64,000 nucleotides of DNA from Rhizomys pruinosus (GCA_009823505.1 VZQC01000565.1:29587-93586); one strand, 5' to 3'; shown: positions 11,131-23,635, counted from the first letter of the stretch. Program-made: numbers and translations. Notes: generated by a model not told the origin, from the letters alone.

Positions 11131-14100
11131 TTCCAAGAAAGGGAACAGGGAGTTAATGCGGGTTGAGATTGGCCATCGGGGTAGGGAAAAAGCTTATAGC
11201 TACTGTGATTGGTATTTGGCTTTTAACTAGTGAGCATTCCGCTAGAGTAAGGAGAAATTTCCTACGCTATGGATAGGAACAATATGTGCATAGCTCTTTT
11301 TTAAACATGTGTTGTGCTTATTTTATTTCACTATTTTACTTATTTATTTAAACTGTAACTTGTTGCTGTAAGGTTTGAATAGATATCGCGCTCAGTGTGG
11401 TGCTGTATCGGACTTGCACCAAATTGCCGCGCGTGCTGGTAGGTGGTCAGAAGAGGGTGCCGGAATTCCCCTGGAACTGGAGTTACTCTTGGAATTTGAG
11501 TTTACAGAAAGAATTGGTTTCGCACATCAAAAAAATCTGATGGCCGTATAGGGTTTCACGTGGTCCATTCTGAACCAGAGTTCGCTTCTGCCAGAGCATA
11601 GGCTGTCTGGAACGATTAACTACGGCACTATAGTACTCCTTCCGCCCCAGTTTTTATTTATACTTGAGTATAACTTATATTGTAGGAGTGTGTGTCGTGC
11701 TTCCGAATGTCGTTTGGCCATGATTGGCCACGCGGTGTAGAGATGAGCGCATTGGAACATATATTCTCCCCCGATGGAAGGTTGGATGTAGTATTCGTGA
11801 TTAATTCTTAAGCTTCCATTCCGTATCGGTGGGGTATCATACTGGCCTCTCTCTGGGAAAGAACAGCAAATGCTGTTAAAGTGTGCCTAGAGCGCATTAT
11901 TCCTCCACGATGCCCTCTCATGACAATATAATTTTGTAAGGATGAAGACTCCAAGTAGTAAAATGATCACACCTAACTGGTTGTGGGGTTGTATAGTCTT
12001 TTATACTTTTTGCTTAAGGTGGTAATTCTTTTATCTCTCTCGCAACTTGTTATCCAAATTCCCATGCTGTTTGTTCTATATCAAATTTTTACTCTTTTTT
12101 TTAGGCTACCATTACATTCCTTGTGTTGAGCTCATTTTTGTTTCTCATCCTCACATGCCTTTAAAATTGGGTATAACATTATTACCTCAAGGGATACCAA
12201 TATTGGAGTCAAATAACACAAATACTTTATCCATTTCCCCTCCAGGGATTGTTGCCTGGCTCTCCCCAGGACGGAAAGATAATCTATAACAAAAGGCTTC
12301 TTACTAGTTTGTTTCCGTTAACTGCTCTGTGCCCATGGGCCCTGTAACCCCGGGGTATTTGGAGCTTGTTATTGTAAATCGATTGAGGTAAAGAAACCTT
12401 ATGAAGAGTAGCCGGCATGGGTATTAGTGCTATTGGCAAGGGCACCTCTGCGGGATTCTCAACTTCCATGCACCCACATGGTGTGGAGAACCATTCCTTT
12501 CAACCCTCCCCCAGTTACCGGGGAGGATATAAAATCTGACACGCTCACTTTCTTCTGAGCCTCCACCGCATTTGGCACAACTATGGGAGTGGCCACCAAA
12601 CCACTCATGCAGGACAGACAACATTCCCATTTAACAGAAAATAAAAATTTAAAAAAAAAAATCAAAGAATTAACCTTGTAGACTTGGTTTTGGAGATTAC
12701 AGCGTGACCTACGCTCGATAAATCGTATCACTCTAAATAAAGTGTGGCTTTCAGATGGCCTGTTCAAAGAGGCCTCTATATTTTTTCATCACCAATCTTT
12801 TTTGAAAATATATTTCTTAGCTGCTCTTGGCTTTCATAAGGACTTGCATTGGGTAGCAAATTCTGGTCTCTTCTGGGCCTACAATGTTAGGCGACATTCA
12901 CTTGCTAGCAAGATATCTAATGGCGGCAAAAGCAAAGATCTGGCACTGATGGCCTGGAATCATTTTAGGTTTATATTAATATGACGTTTTACAATTGTGA
13001 CAGCACAAGCGTGCCAGATCACCACAAATTGATGCGCAGGATATCCTATTAAGATGAATGGCAAAAAGAAAGGGGTGAATTCCATAAGGATTATTAACAA
13101 AATAAAATTTATGGTGATATGGAATAAGGACATAATTGGCGAAGTCGTATGAGATAAAGAGTATACTATGGGTTGACGCCTAGTGTACATCAAATAGGGG
13201 TAAAACTAACAAAAAAGCGTTAAGGGGAGGAAAAGCCCAATAGCATGGGGAAGGACTTCGAGGAAGCGGATGAAGAAAAGGATTAGATGGTTTGTTGGGG
13301 TATAATAGCACACCTTAATGGATAAAATATCTGCTCAGAATTACTTTCTAAATTGACTTCTTCCCGTAAAAATGTAGGATTTGGGTCAGACCCCATACCA
13401 GTCATTGCAGTTTTCAGATTTGGTTAGTATACTGGAAATTCCACAGCACCGTACTCAAGGGCAGGAAGAGGAAGCTGTAAGGCACACCTTAAATTTGGTG
13501 AGGCCAGACTTGGCTGTAGAGTAATGTGGTATTCAGGAAGCTCTACAATGCAAGCCTGATAGTAAACAAAAAACTTCTAATTTGCTGTATCTCATTTTTC
13601 CATAAATCAGCGATTGAGCTTGCATGTTAAGAGGCAGACACCTAACTCCACCTGGGTCCAATCGGGATGTTATTCGCTATGAAAGTGGAGATTAACTCGC
13701 TCGCAGAATAGGGTGATCACACAGCATGTTCTTCTAAGTTTGTAAAAACTTGAATTATCTCTCAAGATTCACTTTCGCTCACCCACCCGAGAAAGAAAGA
13801 AAGCAAATGTTGGTATGGTTAAGGAAAAAGGTAGAAAAAATGGTAAAGCCTCCTAGAGGTCGCAGGACAGAAGGAGGGTTTAAGAAATCTTTCATTAGTG
13901 ATTGTTGCATTTTCTTTCGGTCTCACTATTCCTTTTTCTGCTTCTTTGTTTTTTTCTTGAGATTTCTAACTAGGCAATTCAGTGGCTTTGGGATATCATG
14001 AATTCGACGTGTATGAATAGCCCAGAGTTGGTGAAGCGCCTTACATCCTGATGGAGTGGCCTCCTGTTGTACAGGATCAGCTCTGCCAAAGGTCGCTAGG

Positions 14101-14189
14101 TATGAGTGTTCGTGACACTAACCCACCAACTTTGACTTCAATCATTTGTTCTATAATCCAATTATTTATTTTGTGAGTGCACTGATTGG

Positions 14190-14430
14190 GTGATGCAGTG
14201 CTACCAGGAGATGAGCCTTAGCTGTAAGAGCAATGTGGACAGTGTTTACAAAAGAAGGACACTGGGCTATTACACTCCGCCCCAGCGATTCGGCACTGGA
14301 GGCGCAAGGACGTCTGGTGAACTCCAATTCCAGTAGAGAACTCCAGTTCCGTGGGATCGAATGCCCTTTTCTGACACCTGAGGACAGTGGGTGCGACAGG
14401 GTGCACAAACCGTTGGTCAGTTACAGACCA
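14190..14430 (+). repeat. Noisy B2 SINE
   Basis: Indel-laden counterpart of the B2 at 8504-8711. The clearest matches are ctccaattccag and gtgcacaaacc. Confidence 0.6.
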
Positions 14431-16544
14431 GTATGGTCTAGGTTGGTTCTTCCATTTTGCCCCGATTACAAACATCTAGCTGACCGAACCCAAGCAGTAT
14501 TGAGGGAGAAAGGATGGTTTGATTTAGCTGCTCTGAGCAGGTCACATTATCACTTATTAGGAACTCCCTCATATAACATATAATTATCACCATATATTGT
14601 ATGTAATGTGAGTTACCCTTTACTTCATAAAAAACTATTAAGGTAAGCATAATGGTAAGATGCGTAAGATGGTAGATCCTGGTCGCTTATCTTCCCTTTT
14701 TTTGGAATTGTGCTGAATCTGGCTTATACATGCTTAAGTGTTGTCATATTATGTTATGGGTAAGATACTGGAAAGGCCTAAAGTGTTTTCTCAAGGAACG
14801 AGTTACACCCTTTACATCTGAGAGAGATATTAATGCTTGCATATTGCAATATTTTTTGAACTACTTATATAACATGTTAGGTGGAATATGACCTTGCCAT
14901 TTGGTTTGCATTAGTTGACACGTTAAGGCAGTAACCAATTAAGGAGAGGCCATTAATTATATGGTAGAAATGGTGCGTGGCAGGTTGACACAGCAGAATT
15001 GCCCAGGGTGAGTTTTGTTGGATCCGTTTAATCCTCCCGGGCCAGGGTGAGGAGTCCAACTTGATGAACTTTCAAGAGAAGTCAAATAATGGGAGGAGAA
15101 GGCGTGACATCTTCGGACTGGATCAACTCCAACGCCCGGGACTTGCCACCCTAAGAATGTGGTGTTTCCCTTCTGCTGGCAGGAGTCTTATAAAAGGCCA
15201 TTGGCGGCGGATAGTCGGTTCCTTTTTCCTATATGTGGTTGGGCTCTCTTCACTTAGTGAGTCTTTGTTCTTGTGCTTGATTCAAACACCTTTCGAGGAT
15301 CCCCGCATGTGATGATCGACCGGCAAAATCTTCTGGGACTCTCTTAATAAGGCCCTTCATTCGCTCCAGATTGGGCCACTTTACTGATGGACAATTCCAG
15401 CTTCGGACTGATGCAGTCCGATGGTATTTCGCCTCTCCGAGTTCATTTTGGCTGTTGCATATTGGCTTGGACTCCTTGACCTTGTCACGTTGAGCAAATC
15501 AGATAATTTAATATCTGGCCTTATTATACTCTTTTAACTGCTTGCTTTCTGCTGTTCTAGAGAAGGGGCCGCTTACTAATAAACTTCATAAAATTATCAG
15601 AAAATAAATAACAATTTCAAAAAAAAAAAATCAATGTTTTTTGGGTCTTGGATGAAGCTGAGATGTATGGCTCAACTTGCAGTGAGAGCACGAGGCCTGA
15701 CTTCTTGCCTCAGCTCAAAGGGACTCTGGACGATACCTAGCAACAGAAAAATCATCACCGTGAGACTAACACCTCTCGTAATGTAGTTTTCCAGGCATTC
15801 ACCCACCCCTCTAATTATAATCACTTTTCGTGTTAGAGGGCACTGGGCGATACCACCCCAGTTTGCATCACCTATATAGTGTCACGGCGACGTAACCATA
15901 TCGATACTAACATTTAAATTAAAATCTTTCATGTGGTACTATTATTTGATTTCATATTACATTTTTTATTTAGATTTTGTAATAATAATTTTATTATAAA
16001 TATCTATTTTATTACTTTTATGCATATTTAAGTGCACCTTTGGCATAGTCACTGCATCTCTAAGATGGTCCCAGGAGAAGGGTATTTCAGTTCGCCGTAG
16101 TACTGTGCACATCCTCGTGAGTGGATGTTTGTTAGCCTCCGTTTATGTTGCTCGTCATGCTGTGGCTCAATTCAATAACCAGGTCCCGTCATTCACAAGA
16201 AACGCACTCGCCTTGAAGTTTGTCGATTATACTACTATGAAGCATATCTCTCCAAGCGCTATGTTTGTATATCTTTATCGTCTAATTGAGCTCTTGCTCA
16301 TTTGCCTTGCTGGGGGACCTCCTCTAATCCACAAAGCATCTCGGGCGAAGGCGCCCGGCAAGCGAGCGGTGGAGCTCTCTTCATGTGATGAGTTATCAAG
16401 GCCAGCCTTGGCGTTCAAGTCTGTTAATATAAGTGAATTCCAGGACAGCTGATGTACAGGCGACACTTCAATCTTTTAAAAAGATCCAAGAAAAAAAAAA
16501 AAAAAGTTGGTTCGAAGCTGTTATTGCCTGCGATAGATGTGTTA

Positions 16545-16730
16545 AGTGCACCGAATCTCAAGTCGTAATGCTGCGGAAGTCAGCAAGAGGGGTTGATATT
16601 TCCTGGAACGGAACTTTACACCACTATTGGCTAGGGCGTTGCGTTGGCGTGTAGGAAATTGAACCTGGGCGGGTTCCATTACGAGCATGCCATGGTCCAA
16701 ACACTGCATGCGGCCATCTGTCCAGGCCCC
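16545..16730 (-). repeat. Noisy B2 SINE
   Basis: Reverse B2 with many indels: ggaagtcagcaagaggg, then cggccatctgtccaggccccc at its head. Confidence 0.55.
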
Positions 16731-16979
16731 CCAAATATTCCTTTAGATTTTGCGTTTGAGATTATGCCCGATGTTTTTTCTATTATGGTTTTGCTTTAAG
16801 ATACGTTTATGGACATCTGGGCGATCGGTAGGGTTTAGCTTCTGATCTTGAAAAAAAAAGTGCCACATTCTCCCATAGTCAATTTCTCAGGTCAGCCTGG
16901 TGCGTGCTAAGAATTGATACCCAAGTCTCAAAAAAAATAAACCACAAAATCAATTACAAAAACCTAACCCTCCAACAAA

Positions 16980-17340
16980 TAAGCAGGTGGGACATAGAAC
17001 ACCGAAGTTTGAGGTTTTGCTTCTTATCCACCTTGTGCCCCTTTTCTAAGCTAGGGAACAATCTGCGGCAAAGATACTGATTACTGGGCGATATACGTAT
17101 GGGTAGATGTTAAGGGGCTTAATTGGTGGGGTGTTATGGTGTGTTGTGAACTTACAACATATAGGACTGGACACGATTTGATCAACGTTTGATTGAACAG
17201 TACAAGCCCCTTTTTCCCTGGCATCGGAATGGGGACCAGGCTGTGTGGGTTGGGACAAGTCTTGGCAAATTGGTTTTACAATGAAGGATGCTTGTACTTT
17301 CACAAATTATCAACTATTGTTAAAACAATGAAACCAAAAC
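16980..17340. repeat. Unnamed interspersed repeat, noisy copy
   Basis: Shares an ordered series of segments with 39775-40022: gccccttttctaag, gatttgatcaac, ctgtgtgggt and aaattggttttaca. The family is not recognised. Confidence 0.6.
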
Positions 17341-17547
17341 AAAACAAAACAATTGGGCAAAAAAGATGCCAGACTCTACATGCAGAATGCACGAACTGCG
17401 TATGCGGGTAGGGAAGGTGAGACGATGGCGGCATTGCGGGGATGGAAGGGGATATCATGGCCTCTCGAAAAGCTTGAGTGGAAAATGATGTATGAAAATA
17501 CACCGAAAGGCATCAAAAAAAATAAAAAAAAATGTTGTGTTATGGGA

Positions 17548-17645
17548 GGCTGGAGAGATGCTCACAGTGGGTTAAGGGAGCTCAATGGACTGTCTCTTCC
17601 AGAGGCCCTCGGGTTTGATTCCTAGCACCCATGGCAGCTGACCCC
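17548..17645 (+). repeat. B2 SINE head fragment
   Basis: ggctggagagatgctcacagtgg followed by ggtttgattcctagcaccc; only the tRNA-like head remains. Confidence 0.7.
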
Positions 17646-17659
17646 TAGAGAATTATACT

Positions 17660-18175
17660 TTAACATCATGAGCTTTTGCAGGAAAAATGGCTGGAACTAG
17701 AACATATCATGTGCTGATGTGAGGTACGCAAAGTCCGAAACAAAACGAGGAATGGCTTTTATCCCTTCATCTGTGATAAGTAACACACAGTCTCAGGCAG
17801 AAAAACAAACGACAAATGGTATCCCTCATCTGTGGATGCTAGTGCCAATTACCTAGTTGTAAGTATTTCCTGTGCATGGCCCCTTGAGCTTTTGTCCAAA
17901 GCAGTTGGGAGTGATGCATATTGGAAACAACAACAACAACAACAGAAAGGACTGCATCAAAGAACTGACTGAAACAGTGAACTTCTGCTCAAAACAGTCA
18001 ACTTCCACACTTCCACATGGAGAATATTGAGAAAGACTGAGAAAGAGATGAAAAGCATGTTTGGCAGAATGCATGAGCTCTGGTGGGGTGGGGGGATGGG
18101 GCGGGACACAGGTGTAGATTTTATATATATATATAAATTTAAAAAGAAGAAATTGCACAAAACTCATATCATAAA
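17660..18175 (+). mobile_element. L1 3' end fragment
   Basis: Carries the tail seen in the other L1 copies: a ggtatccctcatctgtgg segment, a caacaacaacaacag tract, gaaaggactgcatc, and the G-rich ctctggtggggtggggg before an A/T-rich end. It matches 59880-60270 on the same strand. Confidence 0.75.
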
Positions 18176-18192
18176 AAAAAGAATTATCTTTA

Positions 18193-18360
18193 AGCTGAAT
18201 GTGGTGGCACACACCTTTAATCCCAGCACTTGAGAGGCAGAGACAGGTGGATCTCTGTGAGTTCAAGGCCAGCCTGGTCTACAGGGCTTATTTCCAGGCC
18301 AGCTGGGGCTATAGGGAGACCCTGTCTCAAAAACAAAACAAAAAACAATAAATAAATAAA
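18193..18360 (+). repeat. B1 SINE with (AAAT)n tail
   Basis: gctgaatgtggtggcacacac to gagaccctgtctcaaaaac, with an aataaataaata tail. Confidence 0.9.
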
Positions 18361-18392
18361 TAACTGAAAGACAAATTATAAAAAAATAAAAA

Positions 18393-18513
18393 AATGTTAT
18401 GGCAGAGTGCATGATCTGGGGTGGGTAGGGGGAAGAGAAAGGGTAATATGTCTAAACTGACTGAGAAATGATGTCTGAAATGCACAAAACATCAATAAAA
18501 GCATTATAAAAAA
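18393..18513 (+). mobile_element. Short L1 3' terminal fragment
   Basis: gcagagtgcatgatctggggtg followed by a poly(A)-type end (cacaaaacatcaataaaagc). Confidence 0.55.
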
Positions 18514-18585
18514 TGTTGGGCACTAAGTGAGACACCTTTTTTGGCAAACATCTGTATTAATGTATCTTCAACATGTCCTGTCTGG

Positions 18586-18667
18586 GTCAGGAAGATGGCT
18601 TAGAGGTTAATGAGTTTGCCTTGCAAACATAAGGACATGCATTCAATCACCAGAGACCACATCAAAA
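18586..18667 (+). repeat. ID-like tRNA-derived fragment
   Basis: ggaagatggcttagaggttaatgag...ttcaatcaccagagacc resembles a pol III SINE head. Confidence 0.5.
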
Positions 18668-18672
18668 AGGTG

Positions 18673-18898
18673 GGCTCAGGCTGGAGGCTCAGTGGTTAAG
18701 AGCACTTGCTGCTCTTGAAGAGGAACCAGGTTCAGTTCCCAGCACCCAAATGGTGGCTAACAACTATCTGTAGCCTCAGTTCCGGGGATTTGAGGCCCTC
18801 TCCTGGCCTCCACAGGCACTTCATGCATGTGGTGCACTTATATACATGTGGCCAAAACACTCATATGGATAAAAAAATAAAAATTCATAAATAAAATT
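18673..18898 (+). repeat. B2 SINE
   Basis: ggctggaggctcagtggttaagagc to an A-rich tail. Moderately diverged. Confidence 0.85.
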
Positions 18899-18995
18899 TG
18901 TATTTATTTGTTACTTTTATGTGTGTGAGTAGATTAGTGGCATGTGTTTAAGTGCACCGGTGTTGTATAGTGCTGCCCAAGGTCATATAGGCACA
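18899..18995 (-). repeat. B2 SINE, 3' part
   Basis: Minus-strand B2 tail and body only (tatgtgtgtgagtag, then gtgcaccggtgttg). The head is missing. Confidence 0.6.
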
Positions 18996-19051
18996 TACGT
19001 GTATGAGGGTATGTGTGCCTGTGTATACACACAGGAACACACAAAAAGTGT

Positions 19052-19200
19052 TCTTTCTTTTTTTGGAGACAGGGTCTCCCTTTAGTCCCAGCTGGCCTGG
19101 AGCTCTCTCTATAGACCAGGCTGGCCTTGAGCACAAATAGATCTGTCTGCCTCTGCCTCCAAAGTGCTGGGATTAAAGGTGTGTGTCACCACGCCTGGCT
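19052..19200 (-). repeat. B1 SINE
   Basis: Complete reverse B1 from ttttttggagacagggtctc to caccacgcctggct. Confidence 0.93.
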
Positions 19201-19264
19201 CATTCTTTTCTTTATTTCACCTAAAGCTTTATGATGTAAGGTAAGAGGCAGTCCTCTTCATCAC

Positions 19265-19482
19265 TTTAACCTGTAATTTATTTTATGTGTGTGTTTTGCA
19301 TGCATGTGTGTAAGTGCACAATGTGCTTGTAGTGCCCAAGAAGGTCAGAAGAGGGGGTTGGATCCCCTGCAACTGGAGTTACAGATGGTTTGTTAGCCAC
19401 CATGTGGGTGTTGGGAACCAAACTCAAGTCCTCTGCAAGGGTAGCCAGTGCTTTCAACCACTGAGCCATCTCTCCAGCCCAC
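19265..19482 (-). repeat. B2 SINE
   Basis: Complete reverse B2 ending gagccatctctccagccc. Confidence 0.9.
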
Positions 19483-19711
19483 ATTTTAACCTTTTAAACA
19501 TGTGTTCCATGGCCTTAAGCTATGCATGCCCAAAGTGTGTATCTTTCTCTCTTAAATTATGACCTTAAACTGGACGTACTTGGAAATGTGCTCCTTAGAT
19601 GAGCATGCTCACAAATATTGCCCACCCTAAAACACTTTCCTATATGAGTATTTACAGAGTCCCTAACTCCCTGTGCTTCCTGTGTTGAAAGATGGTATTG
19701 TTTTAGAATTA

Positions 19712-19864
19712 ATATTTTTTTTGTCTTTTCGAGACAGGGTCTGCCTGTAGCTCCAGCTGTCCTGGAAATCACTTAGTAGACCAGGCTGGCCTTGAACTCA
19801 CAAAGATCCACCTGCCTCTGCCTCCCAAGTGCTAGGATTAAAGGCGTGTGCCACCATGCCTGGC
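19712..19864 (-). repeat. B1 SINE
   Basis: Complete reverse B1 from tttttgtcttttcgagac to ccaccatgcctggc. Confidence 0.93.
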
Positions 19865-19866
19865 AT

Positions 19867-20077
19867 GTGTGTGTATTTTTAATATTTTACTTTTATGAGT
19901 ATGAGTATATTGCCTACATGTATGTAAGCATACCCACATCATTGCAATGCCTGCAGAGGTCAGAAGAGGATGTTGGATCCCCTGGAACTGGAGGAACAGT
20001 GGTTGCTGGGAATTTAAACCAGATCCTCTACAAGAGCAGTCAGTGCTCTTAACCACTAAGCTATCTCTCCAGCCCCT
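19867..20077 (-). repeat. B2 SINE
   Basis: Reverse B2 ending ctatctctccagcccc, abutting the previous B1. Confidence 0.88.
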
Positions 20078-20104
20078 AGATTTTATTTTCTTTTTTAAAC
20101 ATTT

Positions 20105-20299
20105 TTATTTATTTATTCATTTGATGTGTAAGAGTGTTATACCTGTATGTATGTAAGTGCACCCATGTTGTGTGATGCCCACAGAGCTAAGAGGATGTCG
20201 GATCCTTTGGAACTGGAGTTATGGACAGTTGCAAGCTGCCATTCGAATCCAGGTCCTTTGCAAGAGCAGACAGTGCTCTTAACTGCTGAGCCATCTCTT
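20105..20299 (-). repeat. B2 SINE
   Basis: Reverse B2 with a (TTTA) tail on the left. Its head ends gagccatctctt. Confidence 0.82.
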
Positions 20300-20425
20300 G
20301 ATTTTTCTATTGACAAAATGTCTCTAAGGCTTTGATTGCCTATTGGTATCATTGTCGGGGGAACTCCTAATAGCAAGTGTTAATAACAAGTGCTGATAAT
20401 CTTAGGTGAGTCTCCTTTTTCTCCG

Positions 20426-20490
20426 TTTTGGGGCTGGAACCAAGCACCTCGAACATGCTAAGCAAGCACTCTACCGCCATTGTGGCTTCT
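20426..20490 (-). repeat. ID-like element
   Basis: gggctggaaccaagcacctcg, then gctaagcaagcactctaccgc, the reversed ID B-box/A-box arrangement. Confidence 0.6.
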
Positions 20491-20499
20491 TTCCTAGCA

Positions 20500-21137
20500 C
20501 TCTACCTAAGGATTTGGTTCATTTACTTTGTGGTCCTTTGGACCTGAGATCCAATAGGAAATAGGCTGAGTTCACTACTGACAGTAAGGGGAAAGCTGAG
20601 CTTTGGTCCCATTTGCACAGGGATGAGTAGAAGAATGGAGAAATAGGAAGAGAGGAAATGGGGTGGGGTGGAAAAGCATCAGGGAAATAAATAAAAATTA
20701 CAGAGAACTGCTCAATGTAAATGTGATTAGGCCAGATGTTCATGCTGGCCGGAAGTTACTGAAGTTAGATTTCTATCCTGCCACAGAGACTGGGAGACAG
20801 AGGCCCTGTTGTTCCTGATGATTAGGTTTGCAAGGAATGCCTTACAGGTCCTTCAGAAAGACACTCCTGAGTTGTGGGAGAGACATACATGTCCCTAGGG
20901 GGACAGAAATAGAAGAATTGATGATTATAAGCCCCTTTTAGTAAATGCTTTCCAAGAGAAGGGGGTCTTGGGGCCTATGATCAGTTATGGGGTACAACAA
21001 ACTAAATTCTTTTGCTAACCCTAAGATTTTTCTGACAGGCACTCTGTGTCCTCCTAGTCATCTGCCCTTGGGTTGCAAGAGGCCATGTTGATACAGTCAA
21101 ATCTCTTAGTGCAAAGGTTTTTAAAAATCTCCCTGGC
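20500..21137. other. Unique intergenic sequence, nothing recognised
   Basis: No SINE, splice-flanked ORF or simple repeat stands out. It lies between FAM120C and WNK3. Confidence 0.6.
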
Positions 21138-21291
21138 TGCCGGGCGTGGTGGCGCACGCCTTTAATCCTAGCACTCGGGAGGCAGAGGCAGGCAGATCTT
21201 TGTGAATTCAAGGCCAGCTTGGTCTACAGAGTGAGTTCCAGGACAGCTGGGGCTACAGGGAGACCCTATCTTGAAAAGACCAAAAAAAAAT
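21138..21291 (+). repeat. B1 SINE
   Basis: Complete B1. A tctccctggc target-site duplication flanks it (aaatctccctggctg on the left and aaatctccctggccc on the right). Confidence 0.93.
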
Positions 21292-21915
21292 CTCCCTGGC
21301 CCTCTAGGTGATTCCAACACATTTCAAGAAGAAGGGGTTGTATCTGTGTGATGCGAATATATCTGAGTCAGTAGTTGCTTAAGATGTGCAGTGATCCATG
21401 GACTCAGTTGAGGTGGGGACTTTTTGAACCATAGACATGGGGGAAATGGCATACATGTTTATGGAGCACTCAAGAGCAGCATAGTAGCTCAACATCTGTT
21501 GGATTGCCTCTGAACCTCTCTTCTACCTCTCCTTTATGGTGTCATTATGGCTGCACAAGAACCATCTTTCCTGTACTTTCCCAGAGAATTTGAGATTGAG
21601 TTGGAAGAGGAGAAATGAACATCTTAGCTGCATTAAAGCACATGGTTCGTTTGTTCCTAAGGCCTATTTGCATTTTCCCTGGGTTTTGTGAGGCCCTCTG
21701 TTTTTATAAAATTTTCTTTTTCCCAATGTTTATTCATATTGGCTGTCTTAGATACAAGAGTTCAAACATACTTATGCAATCCAGGAGACACTACAGTGGA
21801 CCTGGGGCATAGAGATGGTCAATAGGCAGAGGCCACAGTCCTAAAAGCAGAATAGGTATGCTTTGAACCAGTATCTGGGTTCCAAAAGCAGTTCAACTCC
21901 TTATTAGTGATACAA
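21292..21915. other. Unique intergenic sequence, nothing recognised
   Basis: No coding or RNA gene signal seen. Confidence 0.6.
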
Positions 21916-21917
21916 CT

Positions 21918-21960
<43 letters not shown>

Positions 21961-22162
21961 TTATGTGTATGAGTGTACTGTCTGCATGAAGGCTGGTGCA
22001 CCCATGTCATGCAATGCTGAGGAGGTCAGAAGAGGGTGTCAGATTCCCCCAGAACTGGAGTTAAAGATGGTCCTTAGCCGCCATGTGGGTGCTGGGAATT
22101 GAAACCGGGTCCTCTGCAAGAGCAGTTGGTGCTCTTAACCACTGACCCATCTCTCCAGTCCT
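21916..22162 (-). repeat. B2 SINE with expanded (TTTA)n tail
   Basis: About eleven ttta units at 21917-21962 represent an expanded A-rich tail of a reverse B2 whose head ends catctctccagtcc. Confidence 0.92.
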
Positions 22163-22170
22163 GATACAAC

Positions 22171-22318
22171 TTTTTTTTTGAGACAGGGTCTCCCTTTAGT
22201 CCCAGCTGGCCTGGAGCTCACTATGCAGACCAGGCTGGCCTTGAACTCACAGAGCGAGCTCCAGGATAGCTGGGACTAAAGGGAGACCCTGTCTCAAAAA
22301 TACCACAAAAAAAAAAAA
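22171..22318. repeat. Fold-back B1 SINE
   Basis: The left half is a reverse B1 3' part (22180-22221) and the right half is the same segment in forward orientation (22254-22295). They form 42 bp arms with 3 mismatches around a 32 bp loop, ending in a poly(A) tract. Confidence 0.92.
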
Positions 22319-22439
22319 AAAAGATCCTCAATTGAGAGAAAAGGAATAGAGTGGACATGAATCCCTTCTCCAAAGTCACAGTACCTCCCACAGTCTGCTC
22401 TGAGACTTCAGATGAAGGCTCCACAGCCTGTCTAGCAAG

Positions 22440-23255
22440 TCCACCTTCTCATGTCGCTGGAGATGGAACTTAAGCACTACATGCTGTGGCTAGACTGCAA
22501 GGATGGAAGACACTTCATAGAGGACAAGAAATGGAAATGAGTGACCTTAGCCCTGTGAAGTATCAATAGGGAAAGCCCTCTGCTGAAGGAAACTTGTGGC
22601 TTGGCCCCAATAACAGGAAGTAATAGAACACATAGAAACTACGGAGAGTGGTGCCCTGCACAATGGGTCAGTCAATGCTGTAGCTCTGAACAGAGGGCCT
22701 GGTAAGTAATGGTCTTCAGAGAATTTGGGGCTGGGGAGGGATTCCTTAGAGCTTCCTGTGCCAGAGGCAAAAACTTGATGCCACAGATCAAAAGAAACAA
22801 AAGAAAAAGTCAGATTAAGACTGAAAAAGGTGAGGAGACAAATCTCAGAGGGAAGCAGTAGATGCCTGGAGCAGAGGATGCCAGTGTGGGGCAGCTGTTA
22901 GAGCAGCCAAAGCACAGCTGGCTTTTAGAGGCTGTTGGGGGTGGGTCCTCAACTAAGGATTCGGTTGGCTGCCTCAATTCCCAGGGTGACATGTGGCCAA
23001 CTGACAGAAGAGCCCCCCGAATTTAATAAGTGATTCTGCTTAGCAACTGCTGCCTTTCTTAGTGCTTTGAAGAAGTGTAACCCCCCCCCACTTCACTCTT
23101 CCCTCAAATACACTCACTCAAAGTTAAACCAAAAAATTACAAACAGAAAAAAAGCACCAACTGCATACCACCAGATGACACTGGACATAAACATAGTTTG
23201 ATGTCAAGTTGACCTGTAAATATTTTTTCTTTTTCCTTTCTTTAAAAAAAAATCC
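22440..23255. other. Unique intergenic sequence
   Basis: No gene signal seen. Contains a C10 run at about 23082-23091. Confidence 0.6.
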
Positions 23256-23501
23256 GGGCTGGAAGATGGCTCAGCATTTAAGAGTGCCAGCTGCTCTTGC
23301 AGAGGACCTGGGTTCAATGCCCAGCACCCACATGGCGGCTAAGAACCATCTTTAAGCTGGGCGTGGTGGCGCATGCCTTTAATCCTAGCACTCAAGAGGA
23401 AGAGGCAGGTGGATCTCTGAGTTCAAGGCCAGCCTGGTCTACAGAGTGAGTTCCAGGACAGCTGGGGCTACAGGGAGACCCTGTCTCAAAAAGACAAAAA
23501 A
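23256..23501 (+). repeat. Composite B2-B1 SINE
   Basis: The first ~100 bp of a B2 (23256-23355) passes straight into a full B1 at ctgggcgtggtgg, with no B2 remainder after the B1 A-tail. A short aaaaatcc-type duplication flanks the whole unit. Confidence 0.85.
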
Positions 23502-23635
23502 GAAAATCCCTCTTCATCCTGCTCTCAAAAATAGAATTACCCACTCATATACTGGTGAGAAGCTAACTGCTTGCTTTTTTTTTTTTTAAGTATAAAATGG
23601 CATGTTAGACCTCGGCTCTGGGCCCAAGTTTTTTG

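Larger units (their letters stand above)
8990..17530. other. Error-rich, probably uncorrected long-read sequence; no genes
   Basis: From about 9294 the sequence follows 4811-8152 and then 8153-8700 in order, but with frequent one- to few-base insertions and substitutions. Anchors are gtagatagagtttgggcaaa (9602 versus 5049), ccctggaactggag (about 11470 versus 6413) and ttaagaggcagacaccta (13627 versus about 8074). The span 4811-8152 (3.3 kb) is stretched to about 4.4 kb. Beyond about 14500 the noisy sequence has no clean counterpart here, but noisy B2 (16545-16730) and L1-tail (17350-17510) signals remain. Open reading frames in this interval should be ignored. Confidence 0.85.

Noticed and set aside
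9294..17530. Rapidly evolving or hypermutated paralogue of the locus
   Set aside because: Changes are insertion-dominated and evenly spread over coding-like, repeat and unique DNA, which is the signature of read error.
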